The notes under the pieces were generated by a model, which saw only the letters and a list, made by a program, of their open reading frames with translations, searched no databases and was not told where the DNA came from. Below are positions 35,648 through 44,532 of a stretch of 64,000 nucleotides of DNA, piece by piece. Source of the stretch: Marinifilum_A sediminis (lineage in GTDB: Bacteria; Bacteroidota; Bacteroidia; Bacteroidales; Marinifilaceae). Made by a program: the position numbers and the translations under genes. The DNA is taken from positions 1 to 64,000 of the forward strand of contig CANMCX010000017.1 in the NCBI GenBank assembly GCA_947496465.1, given 5' to 3'. The stretch's first letter is position 1. The number at the start of each line of letters is the position of its first letter.

Positions 35648-36727
35648 ATGAGCAAATATATATTATCCATATTGGTGTCTGTATTGTTAATAATGAATAC
35701 TATACATGCTCAGGATACGTACAAGCTTGGAACCTATACAATTTCTGAAAAATCGGACTCTTCATACCATGTAACACTTAATGGGAAAGTTTATATTGAA
35801 GAAATAGAAAAAGAACGGTTTTTGAATTGTATAAACAAGTATGATAGTATTGAGGTAATCCGATCATATAAGCGGTATGGTAACCGATTAATTATTCCAA
35901 TTGCTCACGGTAAGGATCATTTGGTCAATTCTGATAGGTTGTATTTGAGAGATAATATAGAACAGTCTGAATTTTATGAATTCATAAGTACATCAATTGG
36001 TGGACTCAGTTTATTTATCCTTTTAAACGATGATGGTACGTATGAATGGGAAGCGAGTAGCGATTGTAATCATCTTGTTTCTTCGGGTAAGTATACTATA
36101 GAACAGGATTCGATAGTAATACTTAATCCAGTATCGTTAAATACCCCATTGAAGAAGGATAATAGAGAAAAGGAAAAAGGGTTTTTATCCCGAAATGAAA
36201 TTAAGTTTAAGAGTAAAATTTACATTTTACGTGAAGGAAGTCTTTACAATGTTAATCCATCTTGTGCAGTTAAAATATTAAAGGATTCAGATAAAATCAA
36301 GCATTTTTCATATCTAATAGGTAAATCACACATAGGTGTATGTGATATTGAAATAGAGAATTTTTATCATGGGCAAGGATTTATATTGGATTCAGAAGTA
36401 AATGATGATTACGGAATAACCACGCTAATTAAATCCGATACTACAATTGTGCTTTTCACTAAAACGATAAATAGAACACAGGAAGGAAAGGCAGAGCACT
36501 TAATTTTAGATGTAAATTATATTGTGGGAGATTATTATTTAAGTAGACCTGTAGAAAAGAATGGTGAAATTGATAAAGAATTAATTGCTTTTGTTGTGTA
36601 TAAGGATCAAGAGAAATTCGAGAATATTAAACTTGTTATTAGAGCTAATAGAGTTACTGAGAAATTAGAAGTCGAAAATAAGGCGAGTATAAATTGCTGG
36701 AATATGGACTTTGGTATTGAGCCGTGA
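35648..36727 (+). CDS. Unrecognised exported protein
   Basis: This 359-residue protein has a signal peptide (MSKYILSILVSVLLIMNTIHAQ). The segment FILLNDDGTYEWEASSDCNHLVSSGKYT (about 118-145, quoted in two halves elsewhere) reads like the DGTY...GxY pattern of small lipocalin-like or copper-resistance NlpE-type beta proteins, where the text describes a value with a baseline, but the match is weak. No catalytic motif is visible. It forms a tight pair with the preceding orphan (9-base gap) and ends about 110 bases before the first decayed tRNA 3' end. Confidence 0.7.
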   Translation: MSKYILSILVSVLLIMNTIHAQDTYKLGTYTISEKSDSSYHVTLNGKVYIEEIEKERFLNCINKYDSIEVIRSYKRYGNRLIIPIAHGKDHLVNSDRLYLRDNIEQSEFYEFISTSIGGLSLFILLNDDGTYEWEASSDCNHLVSSGKYTIEQDSIVILNPVSLNTPLKKDNREKEKGFLSRNEIKFKSKIYILREGSLYNVNPSCAVKILKDSDKIKHFSYLIGKSHIGVCDIEIENFYHGQGFILDSEVNDDYGITTLIKSDTTIVLFTKTINRTQEGKAEHLILDVNYIVGDYYLSRPVEKNGEIDKELIAFVVYKDQEKFENIKLVIRANRVTEKLEVENKASINCWNMDFGIEP

Positions 36728-36838
36728 AGACTTGAAATTCGATAACCCTCTAATATTCAAGGGGGAGTAAATTAGGGTAATTTACTAAGTTGCAATGTTT
36801 GTAAGTTACATAAATACAATCAATTACAAAGGGTATTT

Positions 36839-36857
36839 GCAGTTCTGCTGGGGCTAC
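36839..36857 (+). repeat. Decayed copy of the tRNA-Arg 3' end (first)
   Basis: gcagttctgctggggctac matches the T-arm and acceptor end of the tRNA at 34254 with a few changes (…gagtcctgctggggtcac). The rest of the tRNA is missing. After 8 bases comes the same terminator hairpin as behind the tRNA, then tgtgta and cctgttt as in the original. The match therefore extends over about 70 bases. Confidence 0.7.
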
Positions 36858-36865
36858 CCAATCGA

Positions 36866-36893
36866 AAAGCTGATAGTTATATCAGCTTTTTTT
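36866..36893 (+). terminator. Terminator behind the first tRNA fragment
   Basis: Perfect 10-bp stem aaagctgata / tatcagcttt with GTTA loop, then seven T residues. It is nearly identical to the tRNA-Arg terminator at 34337. Confidence 0.8.
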
Positions 36894-37081
36894 GTGTATT
36901 CCTGTTTTCTATTACAATCGATTTTTACAAGGTAGAATTTGTGATATTTTCTTGTTTCAATTCCTAAAAAAAAAGATTATTACTCAAAATATGTAGGAAA
37001 TGAATTTTAAATGAAAAAATTTATTTTATTTGCAGGGTTAATCTTTTAATTAAAAGCAGTAATTTTTTTATGATTTAGTAA

Positions 37082-38491
37082 ATGAGAAATACATATTTTG
37101 ATTTGATAGATCAGAGCTACTATTTTCCGCAGGAAGGCTTCGATCTCAGAGACAATTCTCTTACATTTCAGGGAATATCTCTAAAATATCTGATTGAAAA
37201 ACACGGTACTCCGTTCCGATTTTTTTACCTACCGAAAATTGGAGACCAGATTAAAAAAGCACGCAACTTATTCAATAGGGCGCTCAAAAAAAATGGGTAC
37301 AAGGGAAATTACAACTATTGCTATTGCACCAAGTGTAATCACTTTGCTCATGTAATTGGAGAAGCGCTAAAACACAATGTCGATCTGGAAACTTCTTCCT
37401 CTTTTGATATCGATTTAATTTTAAATTTGTACAAGGAGAATCAAATCGATTTTGATCGCATAATAGTGCATAACGGATACAAGACCGACGAGTATTTAAG
37501 AAAGATTCTTGATTTACAGAGGTTCGGGTTCAAGAATACCATTATTATTTTCGATAGTATTAATGAACTAAATAGGCTTGAGAAAATTGCCACCGATCTT
37601 ACGGTTAAAATCGGTATCAGAATGGCAATAAATGAAGAGCCTCAGTCGGCTTATCACACATCTCGATTAGGTATAAGAGATGTTGAAATCATAGATTTTT
37701 ACCACAATAAGATAAAGAACAATTCTAATTTGGATTTAAAGATGCTTCACTTTTTTGTCGATTCAGGCATAAAGGATAGTATCTATTATTGGGGAGAATT
37801 TCAGAGAGCATTAAAGGTGTACACCGAGCTAAGGAAAGAATGCGAAAGCTTAAATTCTTTTAATTTGGGAGGTGGTTTTCCCATACGTAATCATCTGGGA
37901 TTCGAGTACAATTACGAATACATGATTAACGAAATTGTATCGAATATTAAAGATGCCTGCGTGCGCGAAGAAATTCCGGAACCGAATATCTATACCGAAT
38001 TTGGTAAATATACCGTTGGGGAAAGTGGCGCTATCATTTTTAAGGTACTGGAACAAAAACAGCAGAATGATACCGAATCGTGGTACATTATCGACAACAG
38101 TTTAATGAATACCATTCCCGATGCTTGGTCGATTCATGAAAAGTTCATTCTTCTACCTATAAACAAGTGGAATAATGAATACAAACGAGTAAATATTGGT
38201 GGCATTAGCTGTGATCATTCCGACTATTATAATTCTGAGGATTTGAATCAGGAGGTTTTGTTGCCCGATTATTCGGATGAGGAAAAAGAACCTTTATATG
38301 TTGGCTTTTTTCATACGGGAGCTTATCAGGATGCCATTAGTGGATATGGTGGAATCAAACACTGTTTAATACCCTCTCCAAAGCATGTTATTATTGATCG
38401 TGACGCAAAAGGGAACTTTTTTGATTACGTGTACAGAAATGAGCAATCGGCAGATGAAATGTTTAAACTTTTAGGTTATAACAAAGAATGA
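37082..38491 (+). CDS. speA: Arginine decarboxylase (fold-type III PLP)
   Basis: The 469-residue enzyme belongs to the alanine-racemase/ornithine-decarboxylase fold. The PLP lysine lies in YCYCTKCNHFAHVI (about 80-93), with further sites at YHTSRLGI (about 194-201), GGGFPIRNH, EFGKYTVGESGA and the C-terminal CDHSDYYN and FFHTGAYQDAISGYGG. Arginine is the likely substrate because the next gene encodes an agmatinase, but other basic amino acids cannot be excluded by sequence. The stop codon overlaps the start of speB (ATGA), showing translational coupling. Confidence 0.82.
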   Translation: MRNTYFDLIDQSYYFPQEGFDLRDNSLTFQGISLKYLIEKHGTPFRFFYLPKIGDQIKKARNLFNRALKKNGYKGNYNYCYCTKCNHFAHVIGEALKHNVDLETSSSFDIDLILNLYKENQIDFDRIIVHNGYKTDEYLRKILDLQRFGFKNTIIIFDSINELNRLEKIATDLTVKIGIRMAINEEPQSAYHTSRLGIRDVEIIDFYHNKIKNNSNLDLKMLHFFVDSGIKDSIYYWGEFQRALKVYTELRKECESLNSFNLGGGFPIRNHLGFEYNYEYMINEIVSNIKDACVREEIPEPNIYTEFGKYTVGESGAIIFKVLEQKQQNDTESWYIIDNSLMNTIPDAWSIHEKFILLPINKWNNEYKRVNIGGISCDHSDYYNSEDLNQEVLLPDYSDEEKEPLYVGFFHTGAYQDAISGYGGIKHCLIPSPKHVIIDRDAKGNFFDYVYRNEQSADEMFKLLGYNKE

Positions 38492-39342
38492 GAAATTTTG
38501 CAGGAATAGAAGACGAATATTGCGGTTTTGATGCTGCGGCAACACTTCTGCAATCCATACCATACGACGGAACAAGCACTTGGGGCAAGGGAGCAGATAA
38601 AGCTTTCCCGGCTTTATTGGATGCTCTGGAAAATATGGAGCTTTACGATATCGAAACCAATTCGGAAGTGTACAAAACAGGTGTGCATATCTTGCCCGAG
38701 ATTTTAGAAGACGCATCGCCCGAGGCAATGGTCGATACAGTTTATAAAGCAAGCAAAGAGATTCTACATACAGGAAAATTTCCAACATTCTTTGGTGGTG
38801 AACACTCTGTTAGTATTGGTATTATTAAGGCTTTTGCCGAGAAGTACAAAGATCTTACTGTCTTGCAATTGGATGCTCATGCCGATTTGCGCTCAGAGTA
38901 TGATGGAACACCCTATAATCATGCTTGTGCAGTGCACCAGGCAAGTAAAACTTGTAACTTGATTCAAGTGGGAATCCGTAGTATGGATTCAAGTGAATTG
39001 GCATATTTGAATCAGGAGAAATGCTTTTTTGCAGAAGACATTCATCAGAAAACTGAGTGGATGGATCATTCCATAGATTTAATGACTCAGGATGTTTATG
39101 TAACTATCGATTTGGATGTTTTTGATCCGTCAATCATGCCATCAACCGGAACGCCGGAGCCCGGAGGACTCGATTGGTATACGGTTATTCGATATCTGCG
39201 AAACGTATTTCAGAATAGAAATGTGGTGGGATTTGATATTGTTGAACTGGCACCACAGGAAGGACATAAAGCTTCCGACTTTTTATGCGCTAAACTTTAT
39301 TACAAACTATTAAGCTACAAATTCGAAAATCATGGAAAATAG
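38488..39342 (+). CDS. speB: Agmatinase (ureohydrolase family)
   Basis: This 284-residue ureohydrolase carries the binuclear manganese ligands: FGGEHSVSIGI (His), LDAHADLR (Asp, His, Asp) and IDLDVFDPSIMPSTGTPEPGG (two Asp, read in two halves). It would split agmatine to putrescine and urea. Its start overlaps speA by four bases, and its end overlaps the deoxyhypusine-synthase-like gene by 11 bases, so the three are translated as a unit. Confidence 0.92.
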   Translation: MRNFAGIEDEYCGFDAAATLLQSIPYDGTSTWGKGADKAFPALLDALENMELYDIETNSEVYKTGVHILPEILEDASPEAMVDTVYKASKEILHTGKFPTFFGGEHSVSIGIIKAFAEKYKDLTVLQLDAHADLRSEYDGTPYNHACAVHQASKTCNLIQVGIRSMDSSELAYLNQEKCFFAEDIHQKTEWMDHSIDLMTQDVYVTIDLDVFDPSIMPSTGTPEPGGLDWYTVIRYLRNVFQNRNVVGFDIVELAPQEGHKASDFLCAKLYYKLLSYKFENHGK

Positions 39343-40309
39343 AGGACCCATATCCAAATTTATAGTAGAGCATTACCGTCATTTTAACTCAGCAACTTTG
39401 GTAGATGCAGCTCAGGCTTACGAGAAGCATTTGGAAGGTGGTAAGAAGATGATGATCACCCTTGCCGGAGCAATGAGTACGGCGGAATTAGGGAGATCGT
39501 TGGCTGAAATGATCCGTCAGGACAAGGTGCAAATAATCACTTGTACCGGAGCTAATTTGGAAGAAGATATTATGAATCTTGTGGCTCATTCGCATTACGA
39601 GAGAGTTCCGAATTACCGCGATTTAACGCCACAACAGGAATGGGATTTACTGGAGAAAGGCTTGAATCGTGTGACGGATACTTGTATTCCCGAAGAGGAG
39701 GCTTTTAGACGTTTGCAGGATCATGTCTTTCAAATTTGGAAAGATGCTGAAGTGAAGGGGGAACGTTATTTCCCTCATGAGTTCATGTATAAGTTGCTAT
39801 TGTCTGGAGTATTGGAACAGTATTATGAGATAGATCCTAAAAATTCATGGATGCTGGAAGCTGCTAAAAAAAATTTACCAATAGTAGTTCCAGGATGGGA
39901 AGATTCTACCATGGGGAATATTTTTGCTTCTTATTGTATTAAAGGAGAATTGAAAGCCTCAACCATGAAATCGGGTATCGAATACATGACCTGGTTGGCT
40001 GATTGGTATACAAATAATGCGGAAGACAAAGGAATTGGCTTTTTCCAGATTGGTGGAGGAATTGCAGGTGATTTCCCAATCTGTGTAGTGCCAATGCTTT
40101 ATCAGGATATGGAAAGAACCGATACTCCATTCTGGTCTTATTTCTGCCAGATTTCGGATTCAACTACAAGTTACGGATCGTACTCCGGAGCGGTGCCAAA
40201 TGAAAAGATTACCTGGGGAAAGCTGGGAATCGACACACCTAAGTTTATTATTGAATCAGATGCAACAATTGTTGCTCCATTGATATTCGCCTATTTATTG
40301 AGATGGTGA
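39332..40309 (+). CDS. Deoxyhypusine-synthase-family protein
   Basis: The 325-residue protein has the NAD-dependent deoxyhypusine synthase fold: TLAGAMSTAELG (about 43-54), ITCTGANLEEDIMN for NAD binding (69-82), and the C-terminal SGAVPNEKITWGKLG, in which Lys297 sits where the catalytic lysine of the eukaryotic enzyme does (VSWGK). Bacteria lack eIF5A, so it cannot make hypusine. Bacterial members are thought to move an aminobutyl group to other amines, for instance to make homospermidine. As the third gene after arginine decarboxylase and agmatinase, its substrate is likely putrescine or a derivative. Confidence 0.88.
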   Translation: MENRGPISKFIVEHYRHFNSATLVDAAQAYEKHLEGGKKMMITLAGAMSTAELGRSLAEMIRQDKVQIITCTGANLEEDIMNLVAHSHYERVPNYRDLTPQQEWDLLEKGLNRVTDTCIPEEEAFRRLQDHVFQIWKDAEVKGERYFPHEFMYKLLLSGVLEQYYEIDPKNSWMLEAAKKNLPIVVPGWEDSTMGNIFASYCIKGELKASTMKSGIEYMTWLADWYTNNAEDKGIGFFQIGGGIAGDFPICVVPMLYQDMERTDTPFWSYFCQISDSTTSYGSYSGAVPNEKITWGKLGIDTPKFIIESDATIVAPLIFAYLLRW

Positions 40310-40342
40310 TACGAATAAAATAAACCCTAATTAAATCCAAAA

Positions 40343-40669
40343 ATGAATGCTAATAGTAAGCCTAAGGTAATTCAGAATTACGAAAAGCTAAGTAAAGAGA
40401 TTCAGGAACAAATAAAGCTATATTATCCTGATGGTTATATGGATCATTTGATCGAGTTTACCAACCCTAAAGGTGAGCGTGTAAGTGCATTGCCATTTGA
40501 AACTGATGAAAAGATCTATATGGTTCGAATGTCGGTTCGTAAGGCACAGGAACTTATCGAAGAAGATTCTGATTACGATGAGGATGGTGTTTTACTTTCT
40601 AACCGTCGTGAAAAATATGAAGACAAGTATGCTGATGTAGACTACTTGTTTGATGATGAAGAGGATTAA
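40343..40669 (+). CDS. Small acidic conserved-type protein
   Basis: This 108-residue soluble protein has no signal peptide. Residues 1-75 are a compact alpha/beta segment (KLSKEIQEQIKLYYPDGYM, then FETDEKIYMVRMSV), and the tail is highly acidic (about 78-108, with YDEDG and DDEED). I do not recognise a family. It starts 33 bases after the polyamine operon and may be part of it. The acidic tail could bind cations or polyamines, which is speculation from composition only. Confidence 0.7.
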   Translation: MNANSKPKVIQNYEKLSKEIQEQIKLYYPDGYMDHLIEFTNPKGERVSALPFETDEKIYMVRMSVRKAQELIEEDSDYDEDGVLLSNRREKYEDKYADVDYLFDDEED

Positions 40670-40796
40670 TGCTGGTTTATTTGGTTACTGATAGGCAATA
40701 ACGGGAACTTTGGAAAGAAACCAGTTATTGCCTGCAAATGAGTATAATGATAAAGCTTTTTTGTAATTTATACTTACATCATTAAGCTTGTGTCAT

Positions 40797-41372
40797 ATGC
40801 TATTGGTAATAGATAATCAGAGTGCTTTTATAAAGAAGTTCAAACGTCAATTTTTGGCAGAGCAAGATTTTGATTATGTGTTTTTTGATCATAACCAACC
40901 TATTACTTTGTCTGCAAAATCTAAGATTAAAGGGATCATTCTGTCGGGCGGGAGAGGAAATCCGTACGAACCATTAAATCTGACGTCAAATTTTATTGCT
41001 CTAATGAATTTTGATGTGCCAGTGTTGGGGGTTTGTTTGGGGCATGAAATTATTGCCGTTAGCTATCGTGGCAGGATTAAAAGATTATCAGAGTATCATG
41101 GAGGAAAGGAGGAAGTTATAATCACCCAACCCGATGACCCTATTTTCAATGGTCTGAAATCTAACTCGGTAAACTTAATGAAGAGGCATAATTTTCACGT
41201 TTCTGAGTTACCAGAGGAATTCATAAGCTTAGCAGAATCAAATACTTGTTTGAATGAGATTATTAAGCACAAGCACAAACCAATTTATGGTTTTCAATCT
41301 CATCCTGAAGTATCCGGAAAAGAAGGAATCCTGATGGTACAGAATTTTTTAAAGATATGTGAAATCATGTAA
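40797..41372 (+). CDS. Standalone class I glutamine amidotransferase (GMP-synthase-subunit-like)
   Basis: The protein has 191 residues from the ATG at 40797. It is the triad-type GATase domain alone: oxyanion strand GIILSGGRGNPYE, nucleophile Cys in VLGVCLGHEIIAV (about 80), and the His/Glu pair in YGFQSHPEVSGKEG (about 168-181). The pattern is nearest to the GATase subunit of split GMP synthases, not to PuuD. No ATP-pyrophosphatase synthase partner lies next to it. It could therefore supply ammonia to, or cleave a glutamine-type bond for, an unknown partner. Possible partners are the ATP-grasp protein two genes downstream. Confidence 0.82.
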   Translation: MLLVIDNQSAFIKKFKRQFLAEQDFDYVFFDHNQPITLSAKSKIKGIILSGGRGNPYEPLNLTSNFIALMNFDVPVLGVCLGHEIIAVSYRGRIKRLSEYHGGKEEVIITQPDDPIFNGLKSNSVNLMKRHNFHVSELPEEFISLAESNTCLNEIIKHKHKPIYGFQSHPEVSGKEGILMVQNFLKICEIM

Positions 41373-41376
41373 ATGT

Positions 41377-42210
41377 ATGATTATGAATTGGAAGTATTGG
41401 ATAATAATCAGTTCTATTTTAATAGGTGCATATGTTCTTGCCTTTGTTTTGAGAAAGTTGATTAATTTATTTGTTAAGCGACAATCAAAAAAGGTAAATG
41501 TAGATCCAACAAATTTTTCATTTATTAAAAACTCAGTCTCATTCTTTGTTTATACTGGTGGATTAATAGCTGTTTTTTATGTAACTCCTTCATTAAAGAA
41601 CATTAGTGCAGCCCTATTTGCTAGTGCGGGTATATTTGCAGCTATTGCAGGTTTTGCTTCACAAAAGGCATTTAGCAATATTGTTGGAGGAATATTTATT
41701 TTAATATTTAGACCATTCGGAGTGCGGGATACTATAGAAATTGATAATATGCATAAAGGAGTTGTAGAAGAAATTACACTTCGTCATACTATAATTCGAA
41801 ATTATGAAAACAGAAGAATTGTTATTCCCAATTCAATAATAAGTGATGCAACAATTATCAACAGTAATATTATTGATGAAAAGATTAAAAAATTTGTTGA
41901 GTTTGAAATAAGTTATGATTCGGATATTGATAAAGCAAAACAAATAATAAGAGAAGAAGCAGCCAAACACCCATTTTTATTAGATATGCGTTCCGACGAA
42001 GAAAAAGCAAACAATACTGATCAAGTTATTGTAAGAGTAGTTGGCTTGGGAGAATATTCAGTAAAATTAAGATCTTATTTATGGGCTGATTGTAATGATA
42101 ATGCATTCGTTTTGCATTGTGACTTAAATGAATCAGTAAAGAAAAGGTTCGATGAAAATGGTATTGAGATTCCTTTCCCTTACCGTACAATAATCAATAA
42201 GACTAAATAA
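41377..42210 (+). CDS. MscS-family mechanosensitive channel
   Basis: The protein has 277 residues from the ATG at 41377; a GTG at 41359 would overlap the previous gene. Three hydrophobic spans (about 5-27, 50-72, 78-105) end in the pore-lining helix SAGIFAAIAGFASQKAFSN, followed by the beta domain PFGVRDTIEI...GVVEEITLRHTIIRNYENR and a C-terminal alpha/beta vestibule. It opens under membrane tension and releases small solutes. It is packed between the amidotransferase (4 bases) and the ATP-grasp gene (15 bases) and so is part of one operon. Confidence 0.88.
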   Translation: MIMNWKYWIIISSILIGAYVLAFVLRKLINLFVKRQSKKVNVDPTNFSFIKNSVSFFVYTGGLIAVFYVTPSLKNISAALFASAGIFAAIAGFASQKAFSNIVGGIFILIFRPFGVRDTIEIDNMHKGVVEEITLRHTIIRNYENRRIVIPNSIISDATIINSNIIDEKIKKFVEFEISYDSDIDKAKQIIREEAAKHPFLLDMRSDEEKANNTDQVIVRVVGLGEYSVKLRSYLWADCNDNAFVLHCDLNESVKKRFDENGIEIPFPYRTIINKTK

Positions 42211-42225
42211 TTAATTGTATAAAAA

Positions 42226-44376
42226 GTGAAAATTGCACTAATTTATAATAAAGACATTCAGGGTGTAATCAATACCTTCGGAATGCAAAACAAAGAGTTC
42301 TACAATGAGGCAACAGTTAAAAAAGTTGCTCAAAGTTTGGAGAAGGCTGGTCATAATGTATCCGTTCTTGACGGAAATATGTATGTAATAGAACGCTTAC
42401 AGAATTTTATGCCACGCACCATTGAAGGAGAACAAATGGGAATGGTGTTTAATATGGCGTATGGCATACAAGGTGAGAGTCGTTATACACATATTCCTTC
42501 TATGCTTGAAATGCTCGGAATTCCATATGTAGGATCTAGTCCATCTGGTCATGCTCTTGCTTTAGATAAGGTAATGACAAAGATTATTTGGCAAAGCAAA
42601 GGTTTACCAACGCCTGATTTTTGGGTATTTAATTCCCCCAATGATGATCTTTCGGATGTAAAATATCCTGTTATTGTAAAGCCTAAAATGGAAAGTGTTT
42701 CCTTTGGTTTGAAGATTGTTTACAATGAGGAAGATTTAAGAGAATCAATCAATTTTGTGACGACAGAGTTTCAGCAACAAGCATTAGTCGAGCAATTTAT
42801 CAGAGGTAGAGAATTTTGCGTTGGTTTATTGGGAAATACTCCAATAGAAGCCTTTCCAGTATTGGAGATTGATTTGGAAGGTGATCCTGATGGAATACAA
42901 ACAGTAACCGATAAAAAGGAAAAGCCAAAACAAAAGGTTTGTCCTGCCAATCTGTCTTCTGACTTGGCTGAGCAAATGGTTAATTTCAGTAAACAAGCCT
43001 TTAATGCTTTGGAGCTGCGTGATTTTGCCAGGGTTGATATCCGTTTGGATGAACAGGGGAATATTTACCTTTTGGAAATTAATTCTATGGCTAGTTTGGG
43101 AGAATCGGGTTCCTATCCAACAGCAGCTAAAGTAGCTGGTTACGATTTTCAGAAATTGGTTAATAAGATGTTGGATGTTGCTGCGGTGAGGTATTTTTCC
43201 AATAGTTTGTTATCGGAAATGCCAGAGGAGAAAAACAAAAGATTGTCTTTTAATTCCCGATTACGTTCCTATTTAAGAAGTCGCCAGCAGAATACTGAGA
43301 TTTTACTCAAGAAATTGGTGAATATTGATTCACATGTAAGAAATATTGAAGGAGTAAATAAGTGTACAGCTTTGATAAAATCGGAGTTAACACAACTCGG
43401 GTTTACCAATGAAATATTTCCACAGTATGAGGTGGGAAATATGATGTATTTCACCAATTCCTATAACGAAGAGGTAGATTATTTAATCTTAATGCCTATT
43501 GATGATTTTCTAACCATGGCAGATCATGATAATTATCAGGAAACAGAACATCGTTTATATGGAACTGGTATTTGGGAAAATAAAGGTGGTGTTGTCACGT
43601 GTATATCGGCATTACAGTCTTTACGCTTTTCTAAACTGATAAGAAAAATAAAAATTGGAATATTCCTTATTACAGATTCTTCGATTAGCGGGAAATTTTC
43701 AAGAAATCTGATAAAAGGAAAATCTTTATATGCAAAAAAAGTATTGTCGATGCATGGAGGAGGAATTGAAGATACAATTATTACTTCACGTTCGGGCTCT
43801 GCTTTATTTTCTTACGATATAAAATTAATTGACTCAAGTGCATCCGAAAATGTAACTAGTGCTTCACAAACTTTCTTTAAGACAATAGCTGGGATTATTG
43901 ATTTGAGTAAGAACAATCCTGATAGTGTAATTGCTCCTTATCAGTCTGATTTTAAATCGAATATTTTTAAAGTTCAGGCTTATGGTACTTCAAAAATCAG
44001 TACTCGTTTTAACTCCAAAGAAGAATTTACACAAGTAGAATCTAAAATTAAAAAACTTGTAGCACTTCCTAAAAGCAAACAAAAATTGTATCAAATGCAT
44101 TTTGATGGAGGTGTAACTCGTCCTCCAATGATTGGTAATGATGTCACCAGTGAGCTATTCCAAAAAATAAAAGAAATTGCAAAAGGAATAGATACAAGAA
44201 TTAGGGAAGAACACAGATGGAGTTCATCTGACATTTGTTCAATAGGTTCAGATAAACCTAAAATTGATGGATTAGGAGCCATAGGCGGTTTCGACAAACA
44301 GAAATCCGAGTTTATTATGAGACATAGTCTTGTTGATAGAGCTTTGCTTCTATCCTTGATATTAAAAGAAATCTAA
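42226..44376 (+). CDS. D-Ala-D-Ala-ligase-like ATP-grasp protein fused to a degenerate M20 peptidase domain
   Basis: This 716-residue protein starts at a GTG. Residues 1-325 are an ATP-grasp ligase: DKVMTKIIWQSKGLPTP, VIVKPKMESVSFGLKIV (ATP lysine), EFCVGLLG and RVDIRLDEQGNIYLLEIN with the magnesium Glu and Asn. Residues about 350-716 follow the M20 carboxypeptidase layout, but the metal ligands are changed: the HxD motif reads PIDDF, the DxKGG motif reads ENKGG, the EE motif reads DSSISG, and the late His motif reads GGFDKQ. The second half is probably not a peptidase any more. The ligase half should form a peptide or amide bond; substrate unknown. Confidence 0.85.
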   Translation: MKIALIYNKDIQGVINTFGMQNKEFYNEATVKKVAQSLEKAGHNVSVLDGNMYVIERLQNFMPRTIEGEQMGMVFNMAYGIQGESRYTHIPSMLEMLGIPYVGSSPSGHALALDKVMTKIIWQSKGLPTPDFWVFNSPNDDLSDVKYPVIVKPKMESVSFGLKIVYNEEDLRESINFVTTEFQQQALVEQFIRGREFCVGLLGNTPIEAFPVLEIDLEGDPDGIQTVTDKKEKPKQKVCPANLSSDLAEQMVNFSKQAFNALELRDFARVDIRLDEQGNIYLLEINSMASLGESGSYPTAAKVAGYDFQKLVNKMLDVAAVRYFSNSLLSEMPEEKNKRLSFNSRLRSYLRSRQQNTEILLKKLVNIDSHVRNIEGVNKCTALIKSELTQLGFTNEIFPQYEVGNMMYFTNSYNEEVDYLILMPIDDFLTMADHDNYQETEHRLYGTGIWENKGGVVTCISALQSLRFSKLIRKIKIGIFLITDSSISGKFSRNLIKGKSLYAKKVLSMHGGGIEDTIITSRSGSALFSYDIKLIDSSASENVTSASQTFFKTIAGIIDLSKNNPDSVIAPYQSDFKSNIFKVQAYGTSKISTRFNSKEEFTQVESKIKKLVALPKSKQKLYQMHFDGGVTRPPMIGNDVTSELFQKIKEIAKGIDTRIREEHRWSSSDICSIGSDKPKIDGLGAIGGFDKQKSEFIMRHSLVDRALLLSLILKEI

Positions 44377-44503
44377 AAAAATGAAAACCAATGCAAGTCA
44401 TTTATACTTATAAAAGACAAGTTAATGAATCAATGTTTAATTCATGGACATTGATTCAGGTTTTCTTAATTGCTTAGTATACAATGAAGTATAAATAAAA
44501 CTT

Positions 44504-44522
44504 GTAGTCCTTCTGGAGCTAC
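44504..44522 (+). repeat. Decayed copy of the tRNA-Arg 3' end (second)
   Basis: gtagtccttctggagctac matches the tRNA 3' end with more changes than the first copy, and shares with it the final gctac. It is followed after 10 bases by the same terminator hairpin and then tgtactcttgttt, as at the other two places. The 5' part of the tRNA is absent. Confidence 0.6.
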
Positions 44523-44532
44523 TAATAAATTA

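Larger units (their letters stand above)
36728..37081. other. 354-base intergenic region with a tRNA 3'-end fragment
   Basis: It contains a small inverted repeat near 36767-36787 (gtaaatt / aatttac), the tRNA 3'-end fragment at 36839-36857 and its terminator hairpin at 36866-36893. The remaining 190 bases are very AT-rich and lead into the polyamine operon, with no further recognisable feature. Confidence 0.6.

Noticed and set aside
36839..36857. A second full tRNA gene
   Set aside because: Only the T arm and acceptor 3' end match; no D arm or anticodon arm can be drawn upstream.
40797..41372. PuuD gamma-glutamyl-GABA hydrolase as the amidotransferase
   Set aside because: The protein is short (191 residues) and its motif order fits the GMP synthase GATase subunit, not the PuuD/C26 type.
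44504..44522. A third full tRNA gene
   Set aside because: Same as above, with further mismatches.
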